DNA from: Piper betle
Lineage: Eukaryota > Streptophyta > Magnoliopsida > Piperales > Piperaceae
Direction: 5' to 3'
Length of the DNA: 64,000 nucleotides
Assembly (NCBI GenBank): GCA_033002965.1
Contig: JAURVB010012703.1
Location: forward strand, 1-64,000
Made by a program: the position numbers and the translations under genes. Below the pieces are notes generated by a model. That model worked only from the letters and a program-made list of their open reading frames with translations, was not told where the DNA came from and searched no databases. Positions 61,097-64,000 of the stretch are shown here, in pieces (positions within the stretch are counted from its first letter, which is position 1; each line of letters opens with the position of its first letter).

Positions 61097-62853
61097 TTAT
61101 GGAGGAGAAACATATGAAAGCAATTCTTGGTCTTGTTCAAATTTGGCCATGTCTTCGGCTGACATAGTAGCCCACACTTCAACACCGTCTTCCTCTTTCT
61201 GATCAAGTAAGAGGAAGACATTCTTCATTGGCATCGGTGCAGGGGTCACCCACTGAGGCTTTCCCCACCCAAAATCCACTTCATAATATCCATACTTGCA
61301 CCAGCTCGAGAACACAAAGACCGGAGTCTCCTTCCCTTGGTTCTTCTTCAATACTACCATCGCAGCCTCCATTGCCATCTTACACCCACGTGGCCGTTGC
61401 AGCTTCTTCACAAAAGCAGCGTCAACGCTTTTGAAACTGTCTCTGAGTTGTACCTATTAATAGAGAAAAAAAGAAGTTGGAACTTCATCGGTTTGTATTA
61501 CATCTTTTAATTTGATGAATCTAATGTTCGCTTCTTTCGTTCCGTTCATTTGTTTAAGTGAAATATAAAATTCTAACAGCGGACAAAAATTAAATAAACT
61601 ACACCATTCAATAAGAAATCCAACTAGCATGTACATATATACACATAAGAACAAAACCACTCTTGGCTTAATAATAAAAACCTAACCATTGAATTTTCTC
61701 ACTAAGGGGACATCATTGTCCTAACAAATAATTAAAAAAGTAAACCATACAATGTTTGCTTACACTTCAGCCACTTAAGAAAATGTTTTTCACCATTAAT
61801 ACAGAAAATTAAATGTATTAGACAAAGAAATTACTTACTATTTACTTCAACAAAATTCACAAAATTAGTACTAACCTCTAGGCCACCATCCCCGTCATCG
61901 GTGGGAGAGTCCTCCACAGAAGAGACGACAAAGACCCAGAAGTTCCCAAAGGCGTCATCCGGCAATGGCGGCTCCATTCTCCGTCGGAGATTCACCGAAT
62001 GGAAGACTGCGAAACCTCCCTCGTCTCCTCCGTTGGCATTAGTGATCTGCCTTGTTGCCCTCGCCGCGCACCTGCTCACCAGAGCCGTGACAGCCTCGAC
62101 GCGAGTGGGGGCACTGCGGCGCTTCTGCCGGAGAGTGGTGAGGCTGACCGCGTCGATCACAAAACTCTTCATCTTAATATTGCCATCAACTTCATACCCT
62201 GGCCTCGGTAACCCTGGTATCTGCGGGAATAGGTGGTGATGGATGACAAACGGCGTCGTTACGGCGGGAGTACTGCTCCCCTCCCCGGCGGTGGAGGCCC
62301 AGCTGTTGAGGAGGGTGGAGAAGGAGGCCGCGTCGCAGATGAAGTGGGAGATGCTCACTCCCAGTGCCAATCCTCCGCAGTCGAAGAAGTTGGCCTGCAC
62401 GGCCATGAGAGCATCTTCTCTACCAGAGCTCTTGGTGCAATTATGGTCGCAGGGTAGGAGCTCGGGAAAGCTGATCTGGTTAGGCTCCTTGAGGAGCTGC
62501 TCTAATCGGCAATGGAGTACTCTAGTTTCATAGAACTCGACTCCTTGGTCGTTGCATTCGATCTGGTTTTCTTCGCCCATACGCCTTCCGGCCAGAGGGT
62601 AGAACTGCACCAGGGTCTGAGAGAGAGAGGACTTGAGACGGCGAGATATGTCGGCAGTACACGTAGTGGCCCTGTCCATTTGGTGTCGAGGGTAGTACAA
62701 GATGAGGGGAACGAACATGTGAGGGCAGAGCTGGTCTAGAGAGCAGAGATTGAAGTAACGAAGGTGAGGGGTTGGAGAAGCAGGTTCGATCACCTCTGTG
62801 CTGATTATCTTCACCTCCATATTTGTTTGGTCTTGAACAACAGAAGCTTCCAA
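61097..62853 (-). CDS. BAHD acyltransferase, copy 3 (intact)
   Basis: Exon 1 (61876-62853) and exon 2 (61097-61453), with a 422-bp intron, join in phase 0 to 444 residues, normal for BAHD enzymes. The conserved start MEVKIISTEV is 12 codons after the first ATG, so translation may begin at 62817 instead. The catalytic HxxxD is SHFICDAASF, with DFGWG in YYEVDFGWGKPQWVTP near the C-terminus. The sequence resembles the vinorine synthase/acetyl-CoA alcohol acyltransferase clade. Substrate cannot be read from sequence. It is the only one of the three local copies without visible damage. Confidence 0.9.
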
Positions 62854-62859
62854 ATTAGT

Positions 62860-63530
62860 GAATCTATTGGATATATGAGTTAGTATTGGTGTGGGCAGTA
62901 TATATGTAACTATTTAGATATGTGTATGGAATAAATTTGTTGTTTGTTTGTTCGTCGACATTCACATTTAGTAGTAGAAAGATACAATAATATTGTAAAT
63001 ATCAAACGGAATTTTTTTTTCATTTAAAATGTATAAGAGATGCTATTTTTGTAAGAAATAATTCTTCAAAATAGTCATCAAGTTAAATCAAAAAAATAAA
63101 ATGGATGTAGACGCGTACCTCAATTCATAGAAAAAAATTGTTACTTCAACTTGTCGTAAGATTATTTATTACTTACAAACTTTAGGGATTATGACCTTTT
63201 TTTATAGACCATTTTTGAACATGAATATGAGTAATATGACTGTGCAAGAGAGTTAATTTACATGAATGTGATTGTCCGATTTCCTTTACTTGTAATCTAG
63301 CCCATCACATATTACAAAAATATGTGCTAAGGTTTCTTCACAGCGCACATTAATGTGTACATTAATTATATATACATTTATTATTATTATATATATCCAA
63401 CGTCCAACGTGTATATATATAAACTCAAAATCCAACAATTTTACATTTCTTTGTTCGTCTATCTTATATCTAACCTTTAATTCATGTCCACGAGGATGCC
63501 TTTCTATTTCCCGCCACTTACATGCCTTAT
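62860..63530. other. Upstream region of BAHD copy 3
   Basis: Promoter-proximal sequence shared with copy 2 (GTGAATCTATTGGATATAT at about 62861), then AT-rich DNA without a gene. Confidence 0.4.
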
Positions 63531-63537
63531 TAATTTA

Positions 63538-63700
63538 GGGCTGGGCACGAGTTGAGTCGAATTGAGTCAAGTTTTTTCCTAACTCGAGCTTAGTTTGTTT
63601 GATAAACAAATCAAGTTTTAGGTTATAATGTTCAAGTCGAGTTATTTTACTTCGAGTTTTGAGTCAAGTTTTTTCGTGTTCGAGTTGATCATCAGTTTTA
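63538..63700. repeat. TCGAG-rich dispersed repeat, start
   Basis: Begins GGGCTGGGCACGAGTTGAG and is followed by many TCGAGTT motifs and an AT-rich body. It resembles the repeats at 13320 and 4800 and probably continues to or beyond the window edge. Confidence 0.4.
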
Positions 63701-64000
63701 TTTGAGTTTCATCATCATTAGTTTGAAGATTTATTTTGCTCTCTATAATATATGACATTTAAAAAACCTATTTTTTTTAATGATATTGCAGGAATAACAT
63801 GGTCCAACATTATTAATTATTTATATATGTATGTAATATATTTTTATTAGTTTTTATTGTATGAATATAAATGGTGTTTTCCTTAATTGATGACCATATA
63901 AATACTATTACATTGTTTTAACTGAATTAGTTTATATCAAATTATCATGTTAAATGTTATATTATCCATATATTGTTAAAGTAAGAGAAATACTTATGGT

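Overview
The window is nuclear DNA from a flowering plant. It has GT-AG introns, plant gene families (TMK-type receptor kinase, EXO70A, CTF7/ECO1, NHL, BAHD acyltransferases), AT-rich intergenic DNA, hAT-like and LTR-like repeats, and an endogenous pararetrovirus (family Caulimoviridae). I cannot name the species.

Layout. 0-6 kb: decayed genes (TMK-like kinase tail, UPF0235/DUF167 gene, UDP-glucuronate 4-epimerase) and the first of two hAT-like elements. 7.5-12.4 kb: a CLE-type peptide candidate, a decayed LTR-like repeat block and an apparently intact FSP1/AIFM2-like flavoprotein gene. 17-19.3 kb: the cohesin acetyltransferase gene CTF7/ECO1, with two E2F-type sites upstream. 20-22.7 kb: the second hAT-like copy and a small plant gene of unknown function. 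23.5-28.8 kb: an EXO70A pseudogene that keeps its introns. 31-63 kb: a BAHD acyltransferase family of three copies on the minus strand. An NHL gene and a soluble inorganic pyrophosphatase (PPase) pseudogene lie between the first two copies, and duplicated PPase terminal exons accompany the later ones.

The central feature is 45.65-57.1 kb. At least four pieces of one endogenous pararetrovirus, in alternating orientation, lie inside what should be the single short intron of the second BAHD gene. Its exon 2 is at 43.2-43.6 kb and its exon 1 at 57.9-58.9 kb, so the intron is about 14.3 kb; the sister genes have introns of about 0.24 and 0.42 kb. The pieces form a near-palindrome with arms of about 3.4 kb (46531-49921 and 51179-54539) plus a second, exactly collinear 601-bp inverted repeat. 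One breakpoint falls on the tRNA-Met primer-binding site, and the array begins at an (AT)n tract. Visible viral genes are two small ORFs, the start of a third, a Cys-rich ORF with a badnavirus/tungrovirus-type CX2CX11CX2CX4CX2C motif, a protease-RT-RNase H ORF broken by one frameshift, and a viroplasmin/transactivator ORF. Badnaviruses lack viroplasmin, so the combination is unusual and may mark an undescribed lineage.

Many of the host genes are intron-containing pseudogenes (UPF0235, EXO70A, PPase; also the epimerase, kinase tail and first BAHD copy). This fits a duplicated segment losing redundant genes better than retroposition. FSP1-like, CTF7, the 127-aa gene, NHL and the third BAHD gene look intact.
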